From positions 372,001-436,000 of the forward strand of contig CAVRVD010000014.1 in assembly GCA_963724535.1 (NCBI GenBank): a stretch of DNA of 64,000 nt, written 5' to 3'. The notes beneath the pieces were generated by a model. It was given only the letters and a program-made list of their open reading frames with translations. It was not told the origin of the DNA and made no database searches. Position numbers and translations under genes: made by a program. This document shows positions 16,760 through 24,559 of this stretch, piece by piece (position 1 is the stretch's first letter; every line of letters starts with the position of its first letter). Source of the stretch: JADJPO01 sp963724535 (lineage in GTDB: Bacteria > Actinomycetota > Actinomycetes > Actinomycetales > Kineosporiaceae).

Positions 16760-17677
16760 ATGAGATTCCAGTTCATCCTCAGCGAGATCGGGATCGGGCT
16801 GCGCCGCAACATCACCATGACGGTGTCGCTGGTCCTGGTCACGGCGGTATCGCTGTTGCTGCTCGGGGTGGGGGTGCTGACCCAGAAGCAGGTCGGCCTG
16901 ATGAAGAACTACTGGTACGACCGGGTCCAGGTCTCGATCTTCCTGTGCACCACCGACGCCGACTCGCCCTCGTGCGCCTCTGGTGAGGTGACCCAGGCCC
17001 AGCGCGACCAGATCCGGGCCGACCTGGGCTCGGCGCAGCTGCAGCCGTACGTCTCGGAGGTGTTCTACGAGTCCAAGCAGGAGGCGTTCGACCGCTTCCG
17101 GGAGCAGTACGCCGACAGCGTGCTGTCCGAGAACCTCACCGTCGACCAGATGCCGGAGTCGTTCCGGGTCAAGCTGGTCGACCCGACCCAGTACACGGTG
17201 GTCTCCGAGACCTTCCGGGACCGGCCGGGCGTCGACTCGGTCGAGGACCAGAACCGGGTCATCGACAAGCTGTTCGCCCTGCTCAGTGGCCTGAAGTGGT
17301 CAGCGTGGGCGTTGGCCGGCGCGACGCTGCTGTCCAGCGTGCTGCTGGTCGCCACGACCATCCGGCTGACCGCGTTCACCCGGCGCCGGGAGACGGCGAT
17401 CATGCGCCTGGTGGGCGCCTCCAACCTGGTCATCCAGCTGCCCTTCGTGCTGGAGAGCCTGATCGCGTCGCTGATCGGGGCCCTGATCGCCTCCGGCATC
17501 CTGCTGCTGTTCACCCAGGCGGCCATCCAAGGCTGGCTGGCCGAGCAGCTGCTGTTCATCGACTCCTGGGTCGGCTGGCGGGACGCGCTCGCGGTCACCC
17601 CGTGGATGTTCCTCGTCGGGATGGCGATCGCGGGCGTGTCGTCCTTCCTCTCGCTGCGCCGGTACCTCAAGGTGTAG
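16760..17677 (+). CDS. ftsX: Cell-division permease FtsX
   Basis: A 305-residue FtsX with an N-terminal helix (about 22-42). A large extracellular domain (about 45-180) follows, with two cysteines close together (CTTDADSPSC) that could form a disulfide. Three more helices and the FtsX/MacB motif (RRRETAIMRLVGASN) complete it. The extracellular domain recruits a hydrolase. Here the next gene encodes a coiled-coil M23 peptidase, the most likely partner. The ATG has GGGGGTCCGGCG upstream. Confidence 0.95.
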   Translation: MRFQFILSEIGIGLRRNITMTVSLVLVTAVSLLLLGVGVLTQKQVGLMKNYWYDRVQVSIFLCTTDADSPSCASGEVTQAQRDQIRADLGSAQLQPYVSEVFYESKQEAFDRFREQYADSVLSENLTVDQMPESFRVKLVDPTQYTVVSETFRDRPGVDSVEDQNRVIDKLFALLSGLKWSAWALAGATLLSSVLLVATTIRLTAFTRRRETAIMRLVGASNLVIQLPFVLESLIASLIGALIASGILLLFTQAAIQGWLAEQLLFIDSWVGWRDALAVTPWMFLVGMAIAGVSSFLSLRRYLKV

Positions 17678-17679
17678 GT

Positions 17680-17706
17680 ACCTCAACCTCAACTTGAGGT
17701 TGAGGT
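17680..17706. promoter_or_regulatory. 27-bp near-perfect palindrome after ftsX
   Basis: Two 13-nt arms (ACCTCAACCTCAA and its complement) flank a single C. The first ten bases, GGTACCTCAA (17677-17686), also occur at 17661-17670 inside the ftsX end. It could be a hairpin attenuating readthrough into the peptidase gene. It could also be an operator: CCTCAA...TTGAGG half-sites resemble SoxR/MerR-family boxes, though spacing differs. No T-tract follows. Confidence 0.6.
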
Positions 17707-17835
17707 CAGCTGCCAGGTGGGTCGGTCAGAGAGCTGCGTGAGCCACCAGCAGTTGTTGGTGACCCAGTGATGGCTGTTGCACCTGAGGCTCACCCGAGAT
17801 GGAATGCCAGAGCGACGAGCGTGACGGCGGGACCA

Positions 17836-19167
17836 ATGGCGAGCACACGAGCGGTACGGGGCGGACGACGTCCGCTGGCCCGGCGTGCCGTCGCGGTTGC
17901 CTGCTCCGCGGCGATGGCCCTGCTCGCCGTGCCAGCAGTGGTCGTGACGGCGCCGACCGCGGTGGCGGACGACGTGACCAGCCGCAGCAAGGACCTCGAC
18001 CGGCAGATGACCGAACTGCGCGAGAGCCTGGAGGGAGCCAGAAGCGACTTCGTCGAGGCGGCCGTCGCCCTGAAGCGCTCCGAGGCCAACCTGGTCACGG
18101 CCCGGGCCGCGTTGGCCGATGCCCAGCAGAAGCTGGCCGAGGCGACCGCCCGGGACGCCGAGCTGGCCGCGCAGCTGACCGTGGCCCAGGCCGAGGAGAG
18201 GAAGGCCGAGCGCGACCTGGCTTCCCAGAGCAAGGAGGAGGCGGACACCCGCAGGGCCCTGGGCCAGATCGCCAGGTCGGCCTATGTCGGCAACCAGGTG
18301 ACCGGACTGTCGATCGTGCTGCAGGCCGAGAGTGCCGAGCAGCTCACGGATCGGCTGGCCGTGGCCGGTGCTGCGTTGCGGGCCCAGAACGGGGCCATCG
18401 AGCGGCTCGCCGTCCAGCAGGCCGAGATGCGGGCCCGCAGTAGCAAGCTGACTGCGGTCCGGGCCCAGGTCGCTGAGCTGAAGCGGCAGTCGGCGATCGT
18501 GGTCGAGGAGCGCCGCACTGCGCAGGCGGCCGCGGCGACTGCCGAGGCCGAGGTCTCGACGCTGGTCGTCGAGCAGCAGGGGGCCGTCACGACCCTGCAG
18601 GGCAAGATCGACGACGAACGTCAACGGCTCGATGCGCTGTCCGCCGAGCAGGCCAAGCTGAAGGCCATCCTGGTGGCTCGGGCCAAGGCCGCGGCCGAAG
18701 CGGCCAAGCGTCGGGCCGCGCAGCGCAAGAAGGCTTCGGGTGGTTCCGGTGCGAGCGAGGACACCGGCTCGCGCGGCGGCGTGCTGGGCTACCCGGCATC
18801 CGGGCGGATCAGCTCCCGGTTCGGGATGCGCTATCACCCCATCCTGCACATCTCCCGGCTGCACTCCGGCACGGACTTCGCGATCACGTGCGGCACGCCC
18901 GTGTACGCCGCCGCGGACGGCGAGATCATCCAGGCGGGTTGGGCCGGCGGGTACGGCAACCGGGTGGTCATCGACCACGGCTATGTGCGCGGGGTGGGGT
19001 TGGCCTCGACCTACAACCACCTCAGCCGGATCGCCCGCGGCGGCGGGCAGGTCTCCCGCGGTCAGCTGATCGGCTACTCCGGGACGACGGGGCTGTCCAC
19101 CGGCTGCCACCTGCACTTCGAGACCCTCGCCAACGGGGAGTACGTGGATCCGTTGGGGTGGATGTAG
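17836..19167 (+). CDS. EnvC-like M23 endopeptidase with coiled coil, FtsEX partner
   Basis: A 443-residue secreted protein. A signal peptide ends near TAVA-DD (45), two long coiled-coil segments cover about 48-140 and 180-300, and a LytM/M23 domain fills 315-443. The zinc ligands H343, D347 and H427 (HLHF) and catalytic-type H394 and H425 are present, so the enzyme looks active, unlike E. coli EnvC, which lost them and only activates amidases. It is 158 nt downstream of ftsX. The ATG at 17836 is chosen because it begins the signal peptide; earlier starts (17767, 17821) would lengthen the N-terminus. Confidence 0.88.
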   Translation: MASTRAVRGGRRPLARRAVAVACSAAMALLAVPAVVVTAPTAVADDVTSRSKDLDRQMTELRESLEGARSDFVEAAVALKRSEANLVTARAALADAQQKLAEATARDAELAAQLTVAQAEERKAERDLASQSKEEADTRRALGQIARSAYVGNQVTGLSIVLQAESAEQLTDRLAVAGAALRAQNGAIERLAVQQAEMRARSSKLTAVRAQVAELKRQSAIVVEERRTAQAAAATAEAEVSTLVVEQQGAVTTLQGKIDDERQRLDALSAEQAKLKAILVARAKAAAEAAKRRAAQRKKASGGSGASEDTGSRGGVLGYPASGRISSRFGMRYHPILHISRLHSGTDFAITCGTPVYAAADGEIIQAGWAGGYGNRVVIDHGYVRGVGLASTYNHLSRIARGGGQVSRGQLIGYSGTTGLSTGCHLHFETLANGEYVDPLGWM

Positions 19168-19291
19168 CCCGCCTGCACCCCGCCCTGCGTGAAGATCACC
19201 GTGCGCAGATGCGGTCGTCGGGGCAGCCGAATCGGCGCACGCTGATCTACACACGTCGGCGCCGCCCGCGCCGGCACTGTGGGCCGGCACC

Positions 19292-19297
19292 TAGACT
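19292..19297 (+). promoter_or_regulatory. -10 box (TAGACT) of leaderless smpB
   Basis: TAGACT ends 6 nt before the smpB GTG at 19304, so the transcript should be leaderless and separate from the ftsEX operon. Confidence 0.55.
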
Positions 19298-19303
19298 GAC
19301 CCG

Positions 19304-19810
19304 GTGTCCAGGAAGGCGAAGGGTTCCAAGACGTCCGCCAAGGACCAGGACGGCGGACGTCAGCTCATCGCCAGCAACCGGCGGGCCCGGCACGACTACG
19401 CTATCGAGGACACGGTGGAGGCCGGTCTGGTGCTCACCGGGACCGAGGTGAAGGCACTGCGGGCCGGTCGGGCCACCCTGACCGACGGGTTCGTCGAGAT
19501 CGACCGCGGCGAGGCCTGGCTGCAGGCTGTACACATCCCCGAGTACGCACAGGGCAACTGGACCAACCACGCGCCGCGACGCAGGCGCAAGCTGCTGCTG
19601 CACCGGGACGAGATCGACAAGCTCGAGGCCCGGATGCGGGAGAAGGGCTACGCGTTGGTGCCGCTGCAGCTGTACTTCAGCGGCGGTCGGGCGAAGGTCG
19701 AGATCGGCCTCGGCCGGGGCAAGAGGGAATACGACAAGCGGCACGCGCTGCGCGAGCGTCAGGACCGCCGCGAGACCGAACGGGCGATGGGCGCCCAACG
19801 CCACCGGTAG
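19304..19810 (+). CDS. smpB: SsrA-binding protein SmpB
   Basis: A 168-residue tmRNA partner that places tmRNA in stalled ribosomes. The oligonucleotide-binding barrel contains the canonical IASNRRARHDY and GTEVKALRAGR segments and the GRGKREYDKRH motif. The C-terminal basic tail (RERQDRRETERA) is the part that reads the empty mRNA channel. The first 18 residues are a Lys/Ser-rich extension. The tmRNA gene lies 407 nt downstream. Confidence 0.97.
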   Translation: MSRKAKGSKTSAKDQDGGRQLIASNRRARHDYAIEDTVEAGLVLTGTEVKALRAGRATLTDGFVEIDRGEAWLQAVHIPEYAQGNWTNHAPRRRRKLLLHRDEIDKLEARMREKGYALVPLQLYFSGGRAKVEIGLGRGKREYDKRHALRERQDRRETERAMGAQRHR

Positions 19811-19923
19811 CCGGACTGGGCACGCGGGTCGGTTCGGGGCGGGTCGGTGGGGCACTGGTCGGGCCCGTCGGGCACTGGTCGGGCATTGTCTGGTCCCCGG
19901 GCGCACTGTGGACCTGGGCGTCG

Positions 19924-19955
19924 CACTGTGCCCCTGCTCCAGCAGAAGCACAGTG
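19924..19955. terminator. Two-tier hairpin downstream of smpB
   Basis: CACTGTG (19924-19930) pairs with CACAGTG (19949-19955), and inside it CTGCT pairs with AGCAG across a CC loop, with a 3x3 internal loop between. No T-run follows. It lies 113 nt after smpB and its right arm runs into the first copy of the tandem repeat, so a terminator or processing role is inference. Confidence 0.45.
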
Positions 19956-20046
19956 GGTTGGGGGACTGACAGTGGGTTGGGGGACTGACAGTGGGTTGGG
20001 GGACTGACAGTGGGTTGGCGGGACTGACAGTGGGTTGGCCGGGTGA
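19951..20046. repeat. Tandem repeat, five copies of a 19-bp unit
   Basis: The unit is CAGTGGGTTGGGGGACTGA. Copies 1-3 (19951-19969, 19970-19988, 19989-20007) are identical, copy 4 (20008-20027) has one extra base and a GCGG variant, and copy 5 (20028-20046) is degenerate. Just upstream, GTCGGGCACTGGTCGGGC-type repeats occupy about 19850-19890. The whole smpB-ssrA gap (19811-20217) holds no plausible gene. The perfect copies suggest recent slippage, so copy number probably varies among strains. Confidence 0.85.
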
Positions 20047-20185
20047 CGGTGCACCCGCGTGGGTGACAGTGCGCGCACGACGAGCGCGGTGCTCGTCGGG
20101 AATCGTGCACCACGAGGTGGTGCGGTTGCCGGGGCCCGGGCGTCCGACCGGGGGAACACTCAGGCCCGCGGGGCGGTTGTCGAGG

Positions 20186-20191
20186 TAGTCT
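20186..20191 (+). promoter_or_regulatory. Putative -10 box (TAGTCT) of ssrA
   Basis: TAGTCT fits TAnnnT and would start transcription near 20198, about 20 nt before the mature tmRNA 5' end, consistent with RNase P processing. No clear -35 is seen. Confidence 0.35.
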
Positions 20192-20217
20192 GAGTGACGC
20201 ACACGAAGTACCCACCA

Positions 20218-20585
20218 GGGGGTGACAGGCTTCGACGGCGGATGTCGAGGCAGGAGAAGCGGGCCGAGAAGGTGACGTGATCTCGTAAACCATCGTCGCA
20301 AACCAATAACTGCCAACAAGTCGCAGTCTGACTTCGCTCTCGCCGCCTAAGGCGGGTAGTCAAGTCCGTCAGCCTGGGTTCGCCTTCGGCCCAGATGCTG
20401 GCGTCGTTCAGAAGGCCACTGGCTGAAAGCCCGGTCACGGAGCTGATGCGACACCAACAGTGACTGAGCCCGGCTCGGCGACTCGTCTGCGTGATCGCCG
20501 GGGCTGAGAAAGGCCACAGCAGACTGCGCCCGGAGAAGGACTGGCTTTGCACCGGCGGACGCGGGTTCGATTCCCGCCACCTCCA
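20218..20585 (+). ncRNA. ssrA: Transfer-messenger RNA (tmRNA)
   Basis: About 368 nt. The 5' end GGGGGTGACAGGCTTCGAC can pair with 3' CACCTCC (20578-20584) to form the acceptor stem, with one G-U pair. The T-arm is GCGGG-TTCGATT-CCCGC. The encoded tag ANKSQSDFALAA begins with GCC at 20312 and ends with TAA at 20348-20350, with the degradation signal FALAA typical of actinobacteria. The 3' CCA is not encoded (the genome reads CGA after the discriminator A), so it must be added enzymatically. It works with SmpB, encoded upstream, to rescue stalled ribosomes and mark proteins for ClpXP. Confidence 0.96.
20312..20350 (+). other. tmRNA proteolysis-tag reading frame
   Basis: Codons from GCC (resume codon) to TAA encode ANKSQSDFALAA, 12 residues. 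The C-terminal ALAA is the ClpX recognition end. Confidence 0.9.
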
Positions 20586-20594
20586 CGAGCGACA

Positions 20595-20625
20595 GGACCC
20601 CCGACATGCTCTTCGTCGGGGGTCC
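20595..20625 (+). terminator. Hairpin terminator of ssrA
   Basis: GGACCCCCGAC (20595-20605) pairs perfectly with GTCGGGGGTCC (20615-20625) around a 9-nt loop, 10 nt after the tmRNA. The tail CGTCGTTCTAG is only weakly T-rich. Confidence 0.75.
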
Positions 20626-20633
20626 CGTCGTTC

Positions 20634-20639
20634 TAGGGT
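20634..20639 (+). promoter_or_regulatory. -10 box (TAGGGT) of leaderless transcript at 20646
   Basis: TAGGGT ends 6 nt before the ATG at 20646, right after the ssrA terminator. It fixes the start of the following gene. Confidence 0.6.
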
Positions 20640-20645
20640 GCAAAT

Positions 20646-21275
20646 ATGACTGGCGACGGGGGCGCAGCAGCACACTCCGGGGTCTCCCTCGGGCGGCCCG
20701 CTCCGGTGATGCCCCGAGGGCTCGTCGTGGTGCTCGGTGCCGCAGCCACCGTGATCGCGGTGTCCGGGATGCGCGAGCTCAGCTGGTTGCTCGGCCCGGG
20801 GTTCCTGGCTCTGATGCTGGTGGTGGCGGTCTCGCCCGGTCTGGTGCCGCCGGCGATGCTCGCCCTACTGACGGGCGGGGTACGCACCATGGTGCTGGTG
20901 GTGGTGGCCTACACCCTGATCAACGTGGTCATCCAGACCGTGATCCAGCCGAAGTTCGTCGGGGACAGCGTCGGGCTGAGCGCCACGGTGACGTTCGTGG
21001 CGACCGTGTTCTGGGCCTGGGTGCTCGGCCCACTCGGGGCGCTCCTGGCGATCCCGATGACTCTGCTCGCCAAGGCGGTGCTCGTCGACGTCGACCCGGC
21101 CAGCAGCTGGATCGACGCGGTGATCGGGCCGTCCGGCGCCAAGGCCCACGCACGCGTCGATCGGGGCGTGCCCACCCCGATCCCGGACGAGCCGGCGGAC
21201 GAGGGATCGGTGGACGAGGGATCGGCGGACGAGGGACCGGCGGCAGACCAACAGGTGGGTGAGAAGCGCCCGTGA
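20646..21275 (+). CDS. AI-2E/PerM-type membrane protein with internal deletion
   Basis: A 209-residue protein, where the AI-2E transporter family usually has about 350. Residues 24-58 match the N-terminal helix pair. Residues 60-150 match the C-terminal half, with GGVRTMVLVVVAYTLINVVI and the signature IQPKFVGDSVGLS. The roughly 150-residue middle part, holding the cytoplasmic domain, is missing in frame, with the join near residue 58-64. The tail carries a DEGSxDEGSADEGPA repeat from three 15-bp DNA units. The start is fixed by the box 6 nt upstream, so the frame is probably expressed, but transport by this form is doubtful. It is coupled to the VanZ-like gene by a 4-nt overlap. Confidence 0.75.
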   Translation: MTGDGGAAAHSGVSLGRPAPVMPRGLVVVLGAAATVIAVSGMRELSWLLGPGFLALMLVVAVSPGLVPPAMLALLTGGVRTMVLVVVAYTLINVVIQTVIQPKFVGDSVGLSATVTFVATVFWAWVLGPLGALLAIPMTLLAKAVLVDVDPASSWIDAVIGPSGAKAHARVDRGVPTPIPDEPADEGSVDEGSADEGPAADQQVGEKRP

Positions 21276-21637
21276 CCTCGAGTACACCCTCCGCACGGAC
21301 CCCAGCCCTGACCCGGCGTGGCCGCGGGATCCTGTTCGCCGCCGCGGTGGTCGTCCACCTCGTGGTGCTCTACCTACCGAGCACCTCCTCAGCGCCCAGG
21401 ATCGACGGGCTGGACACCTTCACGCACATGGCCGTGTTCGGGGTCGTTCTGTACACCGGGGTGCGGTTCGGAGTGCGCGTCGCCCCCCTGGCCACGGTGT
21501 TGCTGGTGCATGCCGTGGTCTCCGAGCTGATCCAGCACTGGCTGCTCGGGCAGCGGTCCGGCGACTGGCACGACACCGCGGCTGACGTGGTCGGCGTCGC
21601 CCTGGCCTACCTGATCCTGCGCGAGCGGCGCCGATGA
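21272..21637 (+). CDS. VanZ-like family membrane protein
   Basis: A 121-residue protein with about four membrane helices. The pattern HMAVFGVVLYTG, SELIQHWLLGQRSGDWHD and AADVVGVALAYL matches VanZ-like proteins, which are of unsettled function apart from the teicoplanin-resistance prototype. The GTG overlaps the upstream stop (GTGA) and its own stop overlaps the yqgE-like ATG (ATGA), so three genes are translationally chained. No van cluster is present, so a resistance role is not supported. Confidence 0.75.
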   Translation: MTSSTPSARTPALTRRGRGILFAAAVVVHLVVLYLPSTSSAPRIDGLDTFTHMAVFGVVLYTGVRFGVRVAPLATVLLVHAVVSELIQHWLLGQRSGDWHDTAADVVGVALAYLILRERRR

Positions 21638-22191
21638 GCGAGAGCCTGGCCGGCCGGCTGCTGGTGGCCACCCCGCTGCTGGAGGACCCCAACTTCCACC
21701 GGACCGTCATCCTGGTCCTGGACCACTCCGCCGACGGCGCGATGGGCCTGGTGCTCAACCGCCCCCTGGAGCTGGAGGTGTCCACCGTGTTGCCCGACTG
21801 GCAGCCCTACGTGACTGCCCCCGCGCTGCTCTTCCAGGGTGGTCCGGTTGCGCTGGACACCGCGCTCGGTGTGGTCGCCGTTCCGGGGGATGACGACGAG
21901 CCGGTGGGCGTGCGCCGGATCCTCGGCTCGCTCGGTCTGGTGGACCTGGACACCCCGCCGCAGGTGGTCACCGGCGGCGTGGCCGGGATCCGGATCTACG
22001 CCGGGCACTCCGGCTGGTCGGCCGGTCAGCTCGAGGACGAGATCGAGGAAGGGGCCTGGTACACCGTCCACACCGAGTCCCGGGACGCCTTCTCCGACGC
22101 TCCGAGGGACCTCTGGCGGGCCGTCCTGCGCCGTCAGCGCGGTGAGCTGGCCTTCATGTCCAGCTTCCCCGACGACCCGGCGTTCAACTGA
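21634..22191 (+). CDS. YqgE/AlgH family protein (UPF0301)
   Basis: 185 residues, normal family length. The characteristic opening GRLLVATPLLEDPNFHRTVI and the LVLNRPL and FQGGPV segments are intact. The fold is known in structure but the biochemical role is not; the mycobacterial homologue is Rv0038. It starts by ATGA overlap with the VanZ-like gene. 85 nt of GC-rich sequence with CCCGAT repeats follow before the next gene. Confidence 0.9.
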   Translation: MSESLAGRLLVATPLLEDPNFHRTVILVLDHSADGAMGLVLNRPLELEVSTVLPDWQPYVTAPALLFQGGPVALDTALGVVAVPGDDDEPVGVRRILGSLGLVDLDTPPQVVTGGVAGIRIYAGHSGWSAGQLEDEIEEGAWYTVHTESRDAFSDAPRDLWRAVLRRQRGELAFMSSFPDDPAFN

Positions 22192-22264
22192 GGCAGCTGA
22201 GCGGCACCCGATCCCGTTCACCCGATGCGGTTCGCCCGATCGCGTCGGCCAGTCGGGCGGGGCC

Positions 22265-22270
22265 TAAACT
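22265..22270 (+). promoter_or_regulatory. -10 box (TAAACT) of leaderless DUF3039 gene
   Basis: TAAACT ends 6 nt before the ATG at 22277. Confidence 0.6.
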
Positions 22271-22276
22271 CACCTG

Positions 22277-22594
22277 ATGAGCACGATGCCGCCCGAGCCA
22301 GCGCCCCTGTCCTCGCCGATGTCGTCCCCAGACCCCGGCGCTACCGCGGTGCTCGATCGAGAACTGGTTGAACAGCCCCTGGAACCGGGCGACCACGAGC
22401 GGTTCGCGCACTACGTGCGCAAGGAGAAGATCCTGGAGTCGGCGCTCAGCGGCCAGCCCGTGGTGGCCCTGTGCGGCAAGGTCTGGGTGCCCGGTCGCGA
22501 CCCCAAGAAGTTCCCGGTCTGCCCGATCTGCAAGGAGATCCACCAGGGCCTGCGCAAGCCCCAGGACGGGGCCGGTCCGGGCAACGGTGACTAG
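22277..22594 (+). CDS. DUF3039 domain protein
   Basis: A 105-residue small protein of an actinobacteria-specific family of unknown function. The conserved core is FAHYVRKEKILESALSGQPV followed by ALCGKVWVPGRDPKKFPVCP. C67 and the CPIC pair at about 83-86 suggest a small zinc site. The first 35 residues are Pro/Ser-rich. It precedes a superfamily 2 helicase by 71 nt on the same strand, an arrangement common in the phylum, so a shared nucleic-acid role is possible but unproven. Confidence 0.85.
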   Translation: MSTMPPEPAPLSSPMSSPDPGATAVLDRELVEQPLEPGDHERFAHYVRKEKILESALSGQPVVALCGKVWVPGRDPKKFPVCPICKEIHQGLRKPQDGAGPGNGD

Positions 22595-22665
22595 CACATT
22601 CGGGGGTATCCGCCCGGCACCCAGGCTCGCTCGGTGAGTCGGTCGTGGCAGTCGGCTAACGTCCG

Positions 22666-24471
22666 GTGCCCGTGAGCCTGGAGGACCGAACCGAGCACCA
22701 ACGGTCGGTCTCGTTGCACCCCGACCATGTTCCGCCGGCCTTCCCGGCGCGCGCGCCATGGGGCACCGCGGCCAAGCTGCGCGCGTGGCAGACCCAAGCG
22801 CTGGCCGCCTACCAGGCCGCCGCCCCCCGCGACTTCCTGGCGGTGGCCACCCCGGGCGCCGGGAAGACGACGTTTGCCCTGCACGTGGCCGCCGACCTGC
22901 TCGAACGTCGGGTGGTGCGCCGGGTATGCGTGGTCTGTCCCACCGAGCACCTCAAGGCGCAATGGGCCGACGCCGCGCACCGGGCCGGGATCCGCCTCGA
23001 CCCGACCTTCCGCAACAGCCAGGGCGCCCACGGCCCCCAGTTCGACGGGGTGGCGGTCACCTACGCACAGGTGGCCACCCGGGCGGCTCTGCACCGGGCC
23101 CGCACCGAAGCCGCGCCAACCCTAGTGATCCTCGACGAGATCCACCACGGCGGCGATGCGTTGTCCTGGGGGGATGCGATCCGCGAGGCCTTCGAGCCGG
23201 CCACCCGACGACTGGCCCTGACCGGGACCGCGTTCCGCTCGGACGACTCGCCGATCCCGTTCGTCACCTACGCGGTCGAGGCCGACGGCGCACGGCGCAG
23301 TGTCGCCGACTACAGCTACGGATACGCCGAGGCGCTACGCGACCACGTCGTCCGGCCGGTGATCTTCTTGTCCTACGCCGGGCAGATGCGCTGGCGGACC
23401 CGCTCCGGCGAGGAGCTGTCCGCCCGGCTCGGCGAGCCGCTGACCAAGGACCTCACCGCGCAGGCCTGGCGGACGGCGCTGGACCCCTCGGGGGAGTGGG
23501 TCCCGGCGGTGCTGGCGGCCGCCGACCGGCGGCTGACCCAGGTTCGCCGCTCGGTGCCGGACGCCGCTGGGCTGGTGATCGCCTCGGACCAGTCCCAGGC
23601 CCGTGCCTACGCCCGGATCCTCGCCGCGATCAGTGATGAGCGGCCGACCCTGGTGCTCTCGGACGACGCCGGGGCCTCGGACCGGATCGAGCAGTTCACC
23701 GTGTCGCAGGAGCGGTGGATGGTCGCGGTCCGGATGGTCTCCGAAGGGGTGGACCTGCCCCGGTTGGCGGTGGGGGTGTACGCGACGTCGACCTCGACGC
23801 CGCTGTTCTTCGCGCAGGCAGTCGGCCGCTTCGTCCGGGCCCGGCGACGCGGTGAGACCGCCTCGGTGTTCCTGCCGAGCGTGCCGGTGCTCCTGGCTCT
23901 GGCCGGTGAGCTGGAGCGTGACCGGGACCACGTGCTCGGTGCGCCGAAAGAGCCGGGGGACGGCGAGTGGTCGCCCGAGGATGCGCTTGTCGCTGCGGCG
24001 AACCGGGCCGAGCAGGCCTCGAACACTCTGGACGGCGGGCAGTTCCAGGCGTTGGCCGCCCAGGCGACCTTCGACCGGGTGTTGTTCGACCGTCAGGAGT
24101 TCGGCACCGCCGCCGAGGTGGGCAGCGAGCACGAGCAGGGCTTCCTGGAGCTCCCGGGGCTGATCGACCCCGAGGAGGTCACCGGCGCGTTGCGTGCCAG
24201 GCAGGCGAAACAGCTTGCCGCGCAGACGAAGAAGGCCGGCGGTGGTCGGGACACGGTCACTGACGTCGCGCTGCACCGGGAGGTCACCGCGCTGCGCAAG
24301 GAGCTGCACGCCCTGGTCGGTGCCTGGGCGCGGCGCACCGGACAGCCGCACGCCGTCGTCCATGCCGAGCTGCGTGCCAAGTGCGGCGGCGGCGAGGTGG
24401 CCCGGGCCAGCGCCGACGAGGTCACGGCCCGGATCGACACGCTGCGGAACTGGTTCGTGGGCAGGCGCTGA
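22666..24471 (+). CDS. DEAD/DEAH-box helicase (superfamily 2)
   Basis: About 600 residues. Walker A ATPGAGKTT is near 62-70, DEIHHGGD (DEVH-like motif II) near 156-163, and LTGTAF (motif III) near 187. In the second RecA domain, ASDQSQA, VSEGVDLPRL and QAVGRFVRARR (motif VI) are present. A C-terminal helical extension (about 480-601) is Lys/Arg-rich. The start may be the GTG at 22666 or the one at 22672; TAACGT (22657-22662) is a plausible -10 for either. DNA or RNA preference is not evident. It ends facing the TrpRS-like gene across a hairpin. Confidence 0.88.
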   Translation: MPVSLEDRTEHQRSVSLHPDHVPPAFPARAPWGTAAKLRAWQTQALAAYQAAAPRDFLAVATPGAGKTTFALHVAADLLERRVVRRVCVVCPTEHLKAQWADAAHRAGIRLDPTFRNSQGAHGPQFDGVAVTYAQVATRAALHRARTEAAPTLVILDEIHHGGDALSWGDAIREAFEPATRRLALTGTAFRSDDSPIPFVTYAVEADGARRSVADYSYGYAEALRDHVVRPVIFLSYAGQMRWRTRSGEELSARLGEPLTKDLTAQAWRTALDPSGEWVPAVLAAADRRLTQVRRSVPDAAGLVIASDQSQARAYARILAAISDERPTLVLSDDAGASDRIEQFTVSQERWMVAVRMVSEGVDLPRLAVGVYATSTSTPLFFAQAVGRFVRARRRGETASVFLPSVPVLLALAGELERDRDHVLGAPKEPGDGEWSPEDALVAAANRAEQASNTLDGGQFQALAAQATFDRVLFDRQEFGTAAEVGSEHEQGFLELPGLIDPEEVTGALRARQAKQLAAQTKKAGGGRDTVTDVALHREVTALRKELHALVGAWARRTGQPHAVVHAELRAKCGGGEVARASADEVTARIDTLRNWFVGRR

Positions 24472-24520
24472 GCCAACGACCCTCTTCCCATCGACACCGG
24501 GTGGGGTTCGGGCACGTTGA

Positions 24521-24551
24521 CCCTGCCGGGGACCCGACCCCGGTCGCAGGG
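24521..24551. terminator. Bidirectional hairpin between convergent genes
   Basis: CCGGGG (24526-24531) pairs with CCCCGG (24538-24543) over a 6-nt loop. An outer CCCTG/CAGGG pair (24521-24525, 24547-24551) extends it with a 3-nt bulge. It sits in the 88-nt gap between two converging genes, the right place for a shared terminator; there is no T-run. Confidence 0.55.
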
Positions 24552-24559
24552 CAGCTCGG

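Noticed and set aside
15709..16842. Minus-strand frame of 396 residues across ftsE
   Set aside because: It is the antisense shadow of ftsE; only its last 18 codons have a ribosome binding site and are listed separately.
19951..20046. Possible CRISPR array
   Set aside because: The 19-bp units are directly adjacent with no spacers, and no cas genes are present.
20347..20673. Minus-strand frame with EVAGIEPASAGAK
   Set aside because: This is the well-known false ORF antisense to the tmRNA 3' half.
20646..20890. Treating the AI-2E-like gene as a plain pseudogene
   Set aside because: There is no stop or frameshift, the promoter and coupling are intact, so it is kept as a CDS with a deletion.
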